Assembly (NCBI GenBank): GCA_029820995.1
Contig: JALGUG010000007.1
Location: 1-40,127, forward strand
Direction of reading: 5' to 3'
Length of the DNA: 40,127 bases
Source of the DNA: Candidatus Zipacnadia bacterium
GTDB taxonomy: Bacteria > Armatimonadota > Zipacnadia > JALGUG01
Below are positions 25,924-36,800 of this stretch, piece after piece (positions within the stretch are counted from its first letter, which is position 1; each line of letters starts with the position of its first letter). Below the pieces are notes generated by a model. It saw only the letters and a list, made by a program, of their open reading frames with translations, searched no databases and had not been told where the DNA came from. The translations under genes were made by a program, and so were the position numbers.

Positions 25924-25925
25924 CC

Positions 25926-26522
25926 TCACCGTCGGCGACCGGCGGCGCCGAAGGAGTTCGGGGGGCAGATTCCGCTGATCGAGAGATCGCCGGTAGGATG
26001 AATCAGGACCTCGCCGGCCGGCGTGGCCTCGATCTGGTCCAAGGTGTAGCGGTCCGTGAGAAGATGAATGGCCTGGTTCGACGAGCCGCGCAGACCGGCG
26101 GCCAGGCGCCGCCGGTGATCGTAGCGGCCGGCAATCAGAACGTCAACCTGATCGAGCACCTGCGGTCCGCACGGCATCCGCCTGATCTCGTCCTGCCTGT
26201 AGCCGGAGAACAGTAGCACCGACAGCCTCGTGCGCTCGCGGACGCCGGTCAGGAGCCGCCACAGCCCGTCGGGCTGTTGGAGCGGTTCCCCGCCGCTGAT
26301 TGTGAGGCCCTCGATCTCGGGCTCACTGGCCGCGATCTCGCCGAGCAGTTCCTCCACGGACATCAACCGCCGAGCGTCGGAGGAGTGCGTTTCCGGATTG
26401 AAGCAGCCGGGGCACCCCAGCGTGCAGCCCTGGAACCAAATGACCAGGCGCACGCCGGGCCCGTTAGCGCGGCTGCGCGGCAGGATGTCGTGAATGTTCA
26501 GCACCGTGCCGTCTGTCGGCAC
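25926..26522 (-). CDS. NrdG-like radical SAM / 4Fe-4S activating-enzyme-like protein
   Basis: 198 residues. The GTG at 26522 directly abuts the TAG of the DUF1257 gene; an in-frame GTG six codons later is an alternative. The opening segment 'GTVLNIHDILPRSRANGPGVR' is followed by 'FQGCTLGCPGCFNPETH', giving the CxxxCxxC cluster motif (C33, C37, C40) of radical SAM enzymes. 'LTISGGEPLQQ' (GGEP at 77-80) is the SAM-binding motif. At under 200 residues it matches the short activase-type members that make glycyl radicals or act on small partners. No glycyl-radical enzyme is encoded here, so the target may be a neighbour, for example the Ycf35-like protein. This is inference. Confidence 0.88.
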   Translation of the reverse strand: MPTDGTVLNIHDILPRSRANGPGVRLVIWFQGCTLGCPGCFNPETHSSDARRLMSVEELLGEIAASEPEIEGLTISGGEPLQQPDGLWRLLTGVRERTRLSVLLFSGYRQDEIRRMPCGPQVLDQVDVLIAGRYDHRRRLAAGLRGSSNQAIHLLTDRYTLDQIEATPAGEVLIHPTGDLSISGICPPNSFGAAGRRR

Positions 26523-26894
26523 CTAGGCCCACCGCCTGACGATCACCTGAATGGTCCCATCCTCTTGCGTCACTGTTTCCGCGACATCAAACCCGCGTTC
26601 CTTCGCCTGGTCCACCACTTGCAGATAGGCATACTGCTGCGTGACGCGGGCGATCTCGGCTTGCAGCCTCTTTCGGCCGGACGTCACAATAGCCTCGAAG
26701 CCGTGCTCGCCGCGGCGGAACCCGATCTTGCGGCCCTTGGAGGATGTGGCATAGAACTCCGAGCCCGCGAAGGCCAGCTCGCCGGCCAACCGGCCCAACA
26801 GGCCCTTCTCGACGGTGTAACCGCACGCCTCCAGCGCTCGCACCAGGTACTCGTGGTCCGTCAACTGCGTCTGCAGCCTCACGAGACAGGACAT
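26523..26894 (-). CDS. DUF1257 protein (Ycf35-like)
   Basis: 123 residues from the ATG at 26894, preceded by GAGGGGGTG; a GTG at 26909, overlapping the DUF2997 stop by four bases, is the alternative and would add five residues. The N-terminus 'MSCLVRLQTQLTDHEYLVRALEACGY' and the body 'GSEFYATSSKGRKIGFRRGEHGFEAIV' fit the DUF1257 pattern, which includes the plastid and cyanobacterial Ycf35 protein. The end, 'AKERGFDVAETVTQEDGTIQVIVRRW', also fits. The family has no known biochemical activity. Its pairing with DUF2997 directly upstream is a recurrent arrangement (recollection, not checked), supporting both calls. Confidence 0.78.
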   Translation of the reverse strand: MSCLVRLQTQLTDHEYLVRALEACGYTVEKGLLGRLAGELAFAGSEFYATSSKGRKIGFRRGEHGFEAIVTSGRKRLQAEIARVTQQYAYLQVVDQAKERGFDVAETVTQEDGTIQVIVRRWA

Positions 26895-26905
26895 CCCGCA
26901 CCCCC

Positions 26906-27106
26906 TCACGATTTGTCGCGCACGCGGATGTACGTTTCGTCCTCTTTTTCGTAGTACTCGGCCGTCTTTTCCCGGGCCTCGACCTCGCCGACCTGCTCAA
27001 AGGCCTTGGCGATCTCTTCACAGCCCGAGCCCTTCACGCCCTTGACCGTGAATTCCACCTTTCCCTCCGGGCTGATCGTGAACTCGATCTCCTGCTTCTT
27101 CGGCAT
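26906..27106 (-). CDS. DUF2997 small protein
   Basis: 66 residues, preceded by a strong GGAGGTGA. The sequence 'MPKKQEIEFTISPEGKVEFTVKGVKGSGCEE' followed by 'IAKAFEQVGEVE' is typical of DUF2997: a beta-hairpin, then 'GvkG..C......le..lG.v'. One Cys lies at residue 28. These peptides are nearly always found beside DUF1257, as here, and probably form a complex with it; the biochemical role is unknown. It is 52 bases downstream of the Cys-array gene on the same strand. Confidence 0.8.
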   Translation of the reverse strand: MPKKQEIEFTISPEGKVEFTVKGVKGSGCEEIAKAFEQVGEVEAREKTAEYYEKEDETYIRVRDKS

Positions 27107-27158
27107 TGCCGTTCACCTCCCGCCGGCCGTGGCCTGCTCCAGCATACGTCGCCTCGGA

Positions 27159-29474
27159 CTAACCGCGGAGCCCGTGGTGCTGCTCGGCCAATATCCTTCC
27201 GTCGCGGTCCGTCGTCACGATCACCGCACCGCCAAATCGCTCCCCCTTGAACACGCGCCCCCCGGCCGTTTGCGCCCAGTCCCAGCGGCTGTAATCCCCC
27301 CGGTGCTCGTACTGCGCCAGCAGAACGTCAACTTGCTCCGCGGGCAGTTGCTCTGCGGCCTCGAGCGCGGTGCACAGCGGGCACGGCTGCTCCGGCCCGG
27401 CTCGGCACTCCGTGCAGATCGGCAGATCGCATTCCGGGCAAGTCTGATAGTGGTTGTCGCAGCACATTCCGCCGCAGACGGCGCAGCGCGTGCCGTGCTC
27501 CGGGCAGAATTGCCGGTCGCAGACGGCGCAGCGCCCGCTGTGCTCCGGGCAGTTCGGGCGCCCGCAGACCACGCAGACGGGGTGGTGGACCGCGCAGAGC
27601 GGCTTCAGACAGCGGATGCAATACAGTGCGTCATCGTGGCAGACGGGCTCGCCGCAGATCGCGCACGTTCCCAGATGCCGGGCGCAGAAGATCTGGCCGC
27701 ACTGATGGCAACGGGGCGCATGGTCGGCGCAGCGGGGGATCTCCCGGCCGCAGTTGGCGCAGTGCGCCGCGTGTTCCGAGCACAGGTTCTTGCCGCAGGT
27801 CTCGCAGCGCAGCGGATGTGCCTCGCATCGGGCCTGGTCGCAGACGTCGCACCGGGTGGCGTGGTCCGGGCAGAAGGTCTTCTCGCAGACCTCGCAAATC
27901 AGGCGATGCTCTCCGCACAGCGCGCCGCCGCAGACCGAGCACTGCCGGGCGCAGTCCGGGCAGATCGGGGCCCCACAGGCGGCGCACGCGAGAATGTGCT
28001 GCGCGCAAAAGCGCCGGCCGCACTGCACGCAGTGCCGGCTGTCGGCCTCGCAGACCAGGGCCCCGCAGGTCGCGCACGCGCCGACGTGATTGGGACAGCC
28101 GCCCTTTCCGCAGACCACGCAGATCAGCAGGTCCCGGTCGCAGACGGTCTGGCCGCAGGTGCTGCACCCCTGCGCATGCTCCTTGCACACCGCCTGGTGG
28201 CACACAATGCAGGTGACCGTGCAGTCCGGGCAGGTCGGCGCGCCGCACACCGCGCACGCGGTCAGGTGCTCGCGGCACTGGGCCTCGCCGCACAGGGCGC
28301 AGACCCCGATGCAGTTGTCGCAGACCTGCTTGTCGCACCTGGGGCACACCTGCCGATGCTCGGCGCAGACCCAGCCCCGGCACGAGCTGCAAGTCTCCTT
28401 GCATTGCGCGCAGATCGGCTGCTGACCCACGACACACGGTTGCCAGCCGCACTCGCGGCAGACGTGCTCACCGCAGGCCGAGCACACCGCCACACAGTCC
28501 TCGCACGCCACGTGACCGCCCCGACAGGCCTCGATCGCCCGCGCGGGCCGGTGGCAGGCAAAACACTCCGGCCAGAAGGTCTCGCCCGTGTACAAGTCCC
28601 GCACCAGCAGCACCGGCGCCTTGGCCGACGAATTCACCACTTCCCCGCGGTGCATCTCCCGCGGCAGCTCCATCAGGCAGGTGGTCAGCAGTTCCAGGTC
28701 CACGTGCAAGCGTCGCGTCGCGATCTCCTCGTCAGTCTTCCGCTCCAGCTCCGCCCGCAGCTCCTTCTCGCGCTGCGCCCGCTCGGCCGGGTCCGGCACC
28801 CGCAGTTCCTCGATCCGCTGATTGTAGTAGGTGATCAGCCGCGACACGTCGCGGTGCACCCGCTGGAGCGCCTGCTTCTCGATCTCTCCGGCGTGCTGGT
28901 TGGCGCGGAACACCGCCGCCTCTTGCGCGGCCTGGGCCATCTTCGTTAGGTCCATGGCCTTCAAGCGGGGTTTCCCCGGCTCGGCCGCCGGCGTACTGTC
29001 GGCGTAGGCCTCCAACAGATCGAGCCGCACCTGCGCGCCCGAGTCCACGACCACTTGATACAGCTCTTGCTCGCGCTCGTCGCTGGTGTACGTGAGCAGG
29101 AAGGTAAACAGCGCGCAGGTCTCCGTTGTCTCCGTAAGCCGCGCGCCCTGGAGCTCTCCGTCCACGATTTCCAGCTCGGCCAGCGGTTCGGAGGCCCGCG
29201 GATGCCGGGCCGGTAGCGCCGTGCACGTTCGCTGCCCGCGCCGGCGGATATAGTCAATCATCTGCTCGAAGGTTCGGCTGCCGAACACCACCAGGTGCTC
29301 GTCGGGGTCGAGCGTCTCGGCGTCAAACACCAGTCGCAGGCGCTCTTGCCCGAAGTGCTCCGCGAGGCCGGCCGGCAAGGCAACGTCCACTTCCTCCGCC
29401 TGCGGGTCCGGAATCTCGGCCCCGAAGACCCGGAAGAACTTCAGCGCGAAGTCCCTCATGTCTTGCCGCGCCAC
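27159..29474 (-). CDS. Giant tandem Cys/His zinc-repeat protein next to SNF2 helicase
   Basis: 771 residues, GTG at 29474, preceded by GGAGG inside the end of the helicase gene. Residues about 1-300 have no cysteine array; a long helical segment ('VHRDVSRLITYYNQRIEELR', then a Glu/Arg-rich helix) resembles the region that follows the motor in RapA-like SNF2 proteins. Residues 331-701 hold 24 tandem units, most exactly 15 residues, of the form C-x2-C-x4-C-x2-(H/C/D)-x3, such as 'CEVCEKTFCPDHATR'. Exceptions are the first (16), one of 17 at 572 and the last full one of 19. Zinc or other metal binding is expected, in a B-box/RING-like cross-brace. A short beta-rich tail (about 725-771) closes it. 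The named function is unknown. Confidence 0.8.
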   Translation of the reverse strand: MARQDMRDFALKFFRVFGAEIPDPQAEEVDVALPAGLAEHFGQERLRLVFDAETLDPDEHLVVFGSRTFEQMIDYIRRRGQRTCTALPARHPRASEPLAELEIVDGELQGARLTETTETCALFTFLLTYTSDEREQELYQVVVDSGAQVRLDLLEAYADSTPAAEPGKPRLKAMDLTKMAQAAQEAAVFRANQHAGEIEKQALQRVHRDVSRLITYYNQRIEELRVPDPAERAQREKELRAELERKTDEEIATRRLHVDLELLTTCLMELPREMHRGEVVNSSAKAPVLLVRDLYTGETFWPECFACHRPARAIEACRGGHVACEDCVAVCSACGEHVCRECGWQPCVVGQQPICAQCKETCSSCRGWVCAEHRQVCPRCDKQVCDNCIGVCALCGEAQCREHLTACAVCGAPTCPDCTVTCIVCHQAVCKEHAQGCSTCGQTVCDRDLLICVVCGKGGCPNHVGACATCGALVCEADSRHCVQCGRRFCAQHILACAACGAPICPDCARQCSVCGGALCGEHRLICEVCEKTFCPDHATRCDVCDQARCEAHPLRCETCGKNLCSEHAAHCANCGREIPRCADHAPRCHQCGQIFCARHLGTCAICGEPVCHDDALYCIRCLKPLCAVHHPVCVVCGRPNCPEHSGRCAVCDRQFCPEHGTRCAVCGGMCCDNHYQTCPECDLPICTECRAGPEQPCPLCTALEAAEQLPAEQVDVLLAQYEHRGDYSRWDWAQTAGGRVFKGERFGGAVIVTTDRDGRILAEQHHGLRG
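27372..28484 (-). repeat. 24-unit coding repeat array, 45-bp period
   Basis: This stretch encodes residues 331-701 of the Cys-array protein. First cysteines recur every 15 codons from 347 to 572 and again from 589 to 679. DNA identity between units is limited to the cysteine, histidine and glycine codons, so the repeats are old and maintained at protein level. Units 6 and 12 share 'GAP.CPDC', and units with Asp as fourth ligand (437, 467, 604) recur, hinting at a higher-order pattern. Confidence 0.88.
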
Positions 29475-29477
29475 GCC

Positions 29478-31400
<1,923 letters not shown>

Positions 31401-31425
31401 CCCACCTGCCCGTCCTTTCCTCTTG

Positions 31426-32916
31426 CTAGCCGGCGCCCGCGGCCGGCCGCGCCCGATACTTCGCCCATTCGCGCAGTTGCCCGATGCGCTCCGCCATCGT
31501 CTGCGACAGGGGCACGGACTTCTTCACATTCCGCTCGATGTCCGGGGTGGTGAGGGGGCGATCTTCATCGAAGGCGTCATACAGGCCGGCAATGATCGCT
31601 TGCTCGATCTCGGAGCCGCTGTAGCCCTCGGACACTGCCGCCAGGGTCTCCAGATCGAAGTCCTCCGGGTTGCGGTTCCGCTTGCGCAGGTGAATGTCGA
31701 AAATCTCGCGCCGTTCGGCCTCGCGCGGCAGGTCCACGAAGAAGATCTCGTCGAACCGCCCTTTACGAATCAGCTCGGGCGGCAGTTGCGACACATCGTT
31801 GGCCGTGGCGATCACAAACACCGGCTTCTGCTTCTCCTGGAGCCATGTGACGAAGGACCCGAAGACCCTCGCGGCGGTGCCCGCATCGCTGAAGTTGGAG
31901 CTCCCGACGCCGGCCATGCCTTTTTCGATTTCATCAACCCACAGAATCACGGGGCTCAGGGACTCCGCGACCGTGATCGCCGTGCGCATGTTATGCTCGG
32001 AGGAGCCGACGACGCCCGAAAACAGCCGCCCGATATCGAGCCGCAGCAGCGGCAGTCGCCACAGCGAGCCGACCGCCTTCGCCGTCAGCGACTTGCCGCA
32101 CCCCTGCACGCCCACCATCAGCAAGCCCTTGGGCTCCGGCAGCCCGAAGGCTCGCGCCTTCTCCGAGAACGCCCGCGTTCGCTTGCGCAGCCACTCCTTG
32201 AGTTCCGTCAGTCCTCCCAGGTCCCCCATCTGCTCCGTGGCCTGGTAGAACTCCAGCACGCCCGACTTGCGGATGATCTGGCGCTTTTCTTGCGCCACCG
32301 TCGCGACTGCCTCCGCCGTCAATCCCTTGTGCATCACGATGGCCTTATTGAGCGCATTCTCCACTTCGTCAATGGTCAGCCCGAGCCCCGCTTTGATCAG
32401 GCGCTCCCTGGTTCCCGCGTCCACACTTACGTTACAATTTCCGCGCTCCTGCAGCGCCTCCAGCATCGCGTCCACGATTTGTGCAACTTCGTCGAAGGAA
32501 GGGATAGCAAAGTCTACAACGGTTACATCCTTTTCAAGGTCCGGCGGGATCTCCAGGACCGGAGAAAGTATGACGAGAGTCTTGTGACTGGGCTTCAGCT
32601 TCTGGCGCGCCTCGCGCAAGAGCCGAAGAATACCGGGGTCTTTGAGGAAGTGGTGATAGTCCGCCAGGACGTAAATGGCGTTGTCCTCGGCGCTGATGAC
32701 CGTGGCGAGTACCTTTTGAGGATCGCGCTGGGAGGTGTCCACTCGCTCAGGCAGCGCCACGTTGTAGAGGCCCTGGGTAAATGACCACACAAACAGCTTC
32801 TTCTTCTGGGCCACGCAGAGCTTCTCGAGCTGATCCAGCGCCCGCTGCTCCTCGTACGTCACGATGTACAGCAGCGGATACCGGGCGCGAATACACAGGT
32901 CGAGTTCGTCAGCCAT
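31426..32916 (-). CDS. Ycf46-like AAA+ ATPase
   Basis: 496 residues from the ATG at 32916, preceded by GAGGTGA at five-base spacing; a GTG three codons earlier is possible. The N-terminal half (about 1-230) has a divergent P-loop-like fold ('[19 protein letters not shown]') typical of Ycf46. The C-terminal AAA+ module has Walker A '[14 protein letters not shown]' (about 268-281), the [18 protein letters not shown] segment, Walker B '[12 protein letters not shown]' (about 323-334), sensor 1 'IATAND' and the Arg-finger region '[16 protein letters not shown]' (about 382-397). In cyanobacteria Ycf46 has been linked with CO2 utilisation (recollection), but this organism need not be photosynthetic. 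Its start overlaps the upstream ORF by eight bases. Confidence 0.9.
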   Translation of the reverse strand: MADELDLCIRARYPLLYIVTYEEQRALDQLEKLCVAQKKKLFVWSFTQGLYNVALPERVDTSQRDPQKVLATVISAEDNAIYVLADYHHFLKDPGILRLLREARQKLKPSHKTLVILSPVLEIPPDLEKDVTVVDFAIPSFDEVAQIVDAMLEALQERGNCNVSVDAGTRERLIKAGLGLTIDEVENALNKAIVMHKGLTAEAVATVAQEKRQIIRKSGVLEFYQATEQMGDLGGLTELKEWLRKRTRAFSEKARAFGLPEPKGLLMVGVQGCGKSLTAKAVGSLWRLPLLRLDIGRLFSGVVGSSEHNMRTAITVAESLSPVILWVDEIEKGMAGVGSSNFSDAGTAARVFGSFVTWLQEKQKPVFVIATANDVSQLPPELIRKGRFDEIFFVDLPREAERREIFDIHLRKRNRNPEDFDLETLAAVSEGYSGSEIEQAIIAGLYDAFDEDRPLTTPDIERNVKKSVPLSQTMAERIGQLREWAKYRARPAAGAG

Positions 32917-33622
32917 TGGGTTCACCTCGCGCTCGGGCGTAGAGGTGCTCCAGCAGGAACTGATAGTAGTCCGCGGGCGAGGCCGGCTCTATCTGGGGTC
33001 GCCGATGCCACCAGTTGCTCTTAAGTTGCCACCGGCGGTCCTGCGCGACGTCAATCTCGTCCGGCAGCCGCCGCAAGAGCTCCTCGGCCGCCGGTAGGTC
33101 CAGGTTGGGGCAGATCCGCCAGGGCGCCAGCGTCCGCCGCAGATGGGCCAAGAGGATCTCTTTCGGCACCCGGAAGGTGGCGCCTTGCGGCCGGGCCTCC
33201 AGGTACCACGGCGCCCTGGCCGTGAGCCAGAGCCCGATGCCGGAGCGGGGGCAGCCGAAGTACAGCGGAACCGACTTCGGGTCGGGGTCGCACTCCAGCT
33301 CATCCTTCTCGAACACGAAGCACTGCAGACCGGCGAGGATCTGGCTTACTTCCAGCTCATCGCCCTTGACGTATCCTCGCGCCGACTGCCACGGACGAAT
33401 GGTGTCCAGCAGCCTCCAGACCTGCTCGGTCAGGTCCTCGCGGCGGAAGATGTTGCGGTGGACGACATGAAGGTTCTCGTCGAGGAGCTCAACGTAGTTG
33501 GGCAGCTTCTTGGCCAGCTCCACGGTCTCCCGATAGCGTTCGGCCCGCGACTGGCCGAACTCGGTCACCAGATACCAGCCTCGATCCGCCCAGCTCCGCT
33601 GCTTGTGGTGTTCTGGCGCCAT
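32909..33622 (-). CDS. Uncharacterised protein at the head of the Ycf46 cluster
   Basis: 237 residues from the ATG at 33622. The longer frame to 33826 contains Arg-rich non-protein-like sequence and is left out. I do not recognise the family. It is soluble, without signal peptide or transmembrane helix. Visible features include '[21 protein letters not shown]', '[18 protein letters not shown]', '[21 protein letters not shown]', and an aromatic-rich C-terminus ('[13 protein letters not shown]', '[15 protein letters not shown]'). It overlaps the Ycf46 gene by eight bases, so it is almost certainly a subunit or accessory of the same system. A substrate adaptor for the AAA+ ATPase is one guess with no direct support. 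Confidence 0.62.
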   Translation of the reverse strand: MAPEHHKQRSWADRGWYLVTEFGQSRAERYRETVELAKKLPNYVELLDENLHVVHRNIFRREDLTEQVWRLLDTIRPWQSARGYVKGDELEVSQILAGLQCFVFEKDELECDPDPKSVPLYFGCPRSGIGLWLTARAPWYLEARPQGATFRVPKEILLAHLRRTLAPWRICPNLDLPAAEELLRRLPDEIDVAQDRRWQLKSNWWHRRPQIEPASPADYYQFLLEHLYARARGEPNG

Positions 33623-33816
33623 CCCTAGCCCTGTTGTGATTGTTGCCGCGTAGCCCGCCCCAACGCTTCGTCTCCTTCGCTGCCCCTGTCGCAATTCCTG
33701 CTCCCCCGGTCGCGCTGCCGCGCCGCGCACGGACTGCGCGAGGTCGCCTCTAGTTTCGTGGCGAAGAACACCGGCACAATCTTCCGCAACAGCGCGTCGC
33801 CTGAGGTGATGCCCCG

Positions 33817-36800
33817 ATGAGACCACTGGTCCTCGTGGTCGTAGGCCTTGCCGCCGGGTTGAGCTGCTCCGCCGCGATCGGGCCGCTCACTCGCGCGCGA
33901 CTTGAAGTCGCCGACGTGGCCGCAGACAAGAAAGCGCCGCCTGTTTCGCTCGAAGTTGCGCCGGGGAAGTCGGTGTCCGAGCGCTTCGCGGAGTTGCGGC
34001 TGTCCCTGCGCTGCACCGGAGCCTCGCGGGGTAAGAGCTGGGCGCTCAGCGGCGAGCTGACGGACCAGAGCGGCCAAGACCGGGCGGTAGACTTCACGAT
34101 CCGCTTCCCCGCCGACCTGGCCGGATGGCACTGGTGGCACGACATCAACAGATGGGAGGAGCTTTCGGTCGAGAGGGAGTTCGAGGAGCAGCAGTATCCG
34201 CTCATCGTGCTTACGCCGCCGAATGATCAGCTAGGTTTCGCGCTGGCAGTGGAGCCCTCGCAGCCCTTCATCTATCGGCTGACCGCTGGACCGGGGGGCG
34301 TGGCGCTGCACGCGCCGTTCGGTCTGACACCGGAGGGCGTGGGCCCGGTCAAGTCGCGGGCAGCCTTTGCGTGCTATCTGTTCCCCGTGGACGGCCGCTG
34401 GGGATTCCGCGACGCCCTGCGCCGCTACTATGCCCTATTTCCGCGAGCCTTCGAGCGGCTCTCGCGGGCCGAGGGCATGTGGCTATTCGCCTTCCCGAAC
34501 AATAAGCTGCCCAACCCGGCGCACTACGCGTACCATGAGGGCGGCCCCGGCGGCTGGGAGTACGACGAGGAGCACGGCATTTTGACCATGCCCTACACGG
34601 AGGTGTCCTCGTCCACGATCAACCTTCCGCGTCTGCCCCAGGGCCGCGCTGACGCTCTGGAGGCGTGGAACGAGTATCGCCGGACTCGCCGGACCTCCCT
34701 GGCCGCCTGGACGCTGCGGGCCGCGGCCGCAGACCCGACTGTGAGCCGCGCCGAAGGGGCGCGCAGTCTGAAATGCCACAAGACCGTGGCCGGCGAGTGG
34801 GTCGGCGCGTCGCAGGACATTCCCGTGCATCAGAAGCAGATCGGAGCGATCAAGATCTCCGGCTGGAGCAAGGCGCAGAACGTGACCGGTGTCCGGGACC
34901 GCGAGTACTCGCTGTACGGCGACATCCAGCTCGAAAACGGCGAGTGGTTCTTCGGGCAGATTGCCAGCTTTGAGCCCGGCACGCACGACTGGCAGTATGC
35001 CGAGCACGTGTTCACGCCGCCGCGCCCCGCGGCCCTGGTGCGCCTGCATTGCTTGTTCCGTGCCGGCCACACGGGAACGGTCTGGTTTGACGATATCTCG
35101 GTCACCACGGCCGCCGAGCCCGACAAGAACCTGGCCGCCAACCCCGGCTTCGAGCAGGACGCCGTTAATGCCCAGGTCGCGGCTCTGGAGGCCTATGCCC
35201 TGGAGGCCGCAGACGGCGGGCCGGTGTTCCGGATTGCGACCGACTTCTCCTCCGACGTCAAGCCGAAAGTGCCCTACAAGCTGCTGCGGTTCACCTGCAA
35301 TCCCAGCCCGTATCTGGACGACCTTGCTCCGGAGCGCCTGCCCCCCGGCAAGCTTGCGCTCGAGAAGTACCAGCAGATGTTTGAGAACATCCCTCAGATT
35401 GACGGCGCGTACATTGACAGCGTGTCCGCCTGGGCCACGGGCTGCCTCAACTACCGGCACGCACACTTCCACTGCAGCCGCAATCCCTTCAGCTATGATG
35501 CGGAGACCAAGCGCGTCGTCGCCCCGGGACGGTACTATACCTACGACTTCCTGGAAGTGCTGGGTGAGAAGCTGCACCCGCAGCGCCGCTACGTGTTCAC
35601 GAACATCCACAACACGATGAACACGTTCTTGCTGTACACGGTATCGGACGTTCCGGGCATTGAGAGTTCGATCTCCAACCACGAGCGGTTCGCGTATATC
35701 CGCTCGGCCTCGTATCAGAAGCCCGCCGTGCTGCTGAACTTCCTGAACCTCGGCGGCTTTGGGAAACGCGCCAAGCAGGACGAGCACTGGCGCCGCAGCG
35801 TGCTGTATGCGCTCTATCCCAGCGTGGGCCGGCGGTGCGACGAGGCGTACGCCAAGTTCAAGGATCTGTACCAGACCTTCATGCCGGGCCTCAAGACGCT
35901 TTCTGCCGCCGGGTGGGAGCCGGTCACACACGCCCGGTGCAACCCGGCGGGGCCGCACGTCGAGCGCTACGGCTCGTGGGCCGCCGGCGACCTTTACTTT
36001 GCCGTGCTCAACGACACCGGCGGGCCGTACCGCGGCCGCCTGAGGCTGGATACCGCGGAACTGGGCCTCCAGGGGGCGGCGTCTGGGCGGGCCGCGGATA
36101 TCATCCGCGGACGGGTCGCGCCGCTCGTGAGGCAGGGGGACGGGGCGTACTTCGAGGTCTCGCTGCCGCCCGGTGAGGTCGCCGCCTACCATGTGGCCGC
36201 CGCGGGACAGCAAGCTCAGGAGGCCGCGGCAGAGCTTAAGCGAGTGGGCGAGCACGTTCGGCGTGCGCTGGAGGATTCGAAAGCAGCCCAGGCCGCGGCG
36301 CCGCTGCAGCTCTTGGCGAAGGTCGAGAAGCTGGCGCAGGACTCGAAGCAGCGTCTGGATCAGTCGCTGGTGCAGGCCATCGTGGCCGAGTACAACAGGC
36401 AGCCCGCGCTCGCGACGACCTGGACCGGAGAGACCATCGGCGAGTCGCTGTTGCGGGCGCTGCGGCTGGCGCTTCGGGCGAACGGGGGCGCCTATCCGGC
36501 GAGGGCGGCGCTGGAGGGGCCCGATGCCGCGGTGGCGGGAGACCGGGTGGAGGTCCGCCTGCGCACTGAGCCGCAGGGCGAAGCCCGCGTGTTCTATCTG
36601 GTTCACGACGCCGGCGGCCTGCGGCTGCTACGCGGCGGGGAGTTCGCTGCTCCAGCGGAGGGCTTCGGCGGCGTTTTTGAGGTGATCGCTTTGGCGGACT
36701 CGGCCTCCGCGCGCGCCGCCATCGTCCGACCGATCCCGCTGCGGCCCGCGGTGCAGGCCACTCTGAGCTTTGAGGCCCCCCTGGCGCTCAGCCGGACGAA

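Noticed and set aside
25690-25929. 79-codon minus-strand ORF in the ferredoxin leader
   Set aside because: It is in a different frame from the ArsR-like fragment covering the same bases and shows no protein-like motif; the ArsR-type frame is the meaningful one.
27372-28484. The 45-bp periodicity as a CRISPR array or non-coding tandem repeat
   Set aside because: Units are contiguous without spacers, diverged at DNA level and strictly codon-phased, so they are protein repeats.
27006-28949. A 647-codon open frame on the plus strand opposite the Cys-array gene
   Set aside because: It exists because antisense reading of the Cys/His/Gly-rich repeat rarely gives stops. It has no domain, no ribosome-binding site at its start, and spans the DUF2997-Cys-array junction.
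33623-33816. Start of the 237-aa protein further upstream at 33826
   Set aside because: The added 68 residues are Arg-rich and overlap the divergent gene's start; the ATG at 33622 begins the protein-like sequence.
34483-36606. A 707-codon minus-strand frame inside the discoidin-protein gene
   Set aside because: Low-complexity Arg/Gly/Val composition typical of antisense frames in GC-rich DNA; the plus-strand protein has a signal peptide and recognisable domains.
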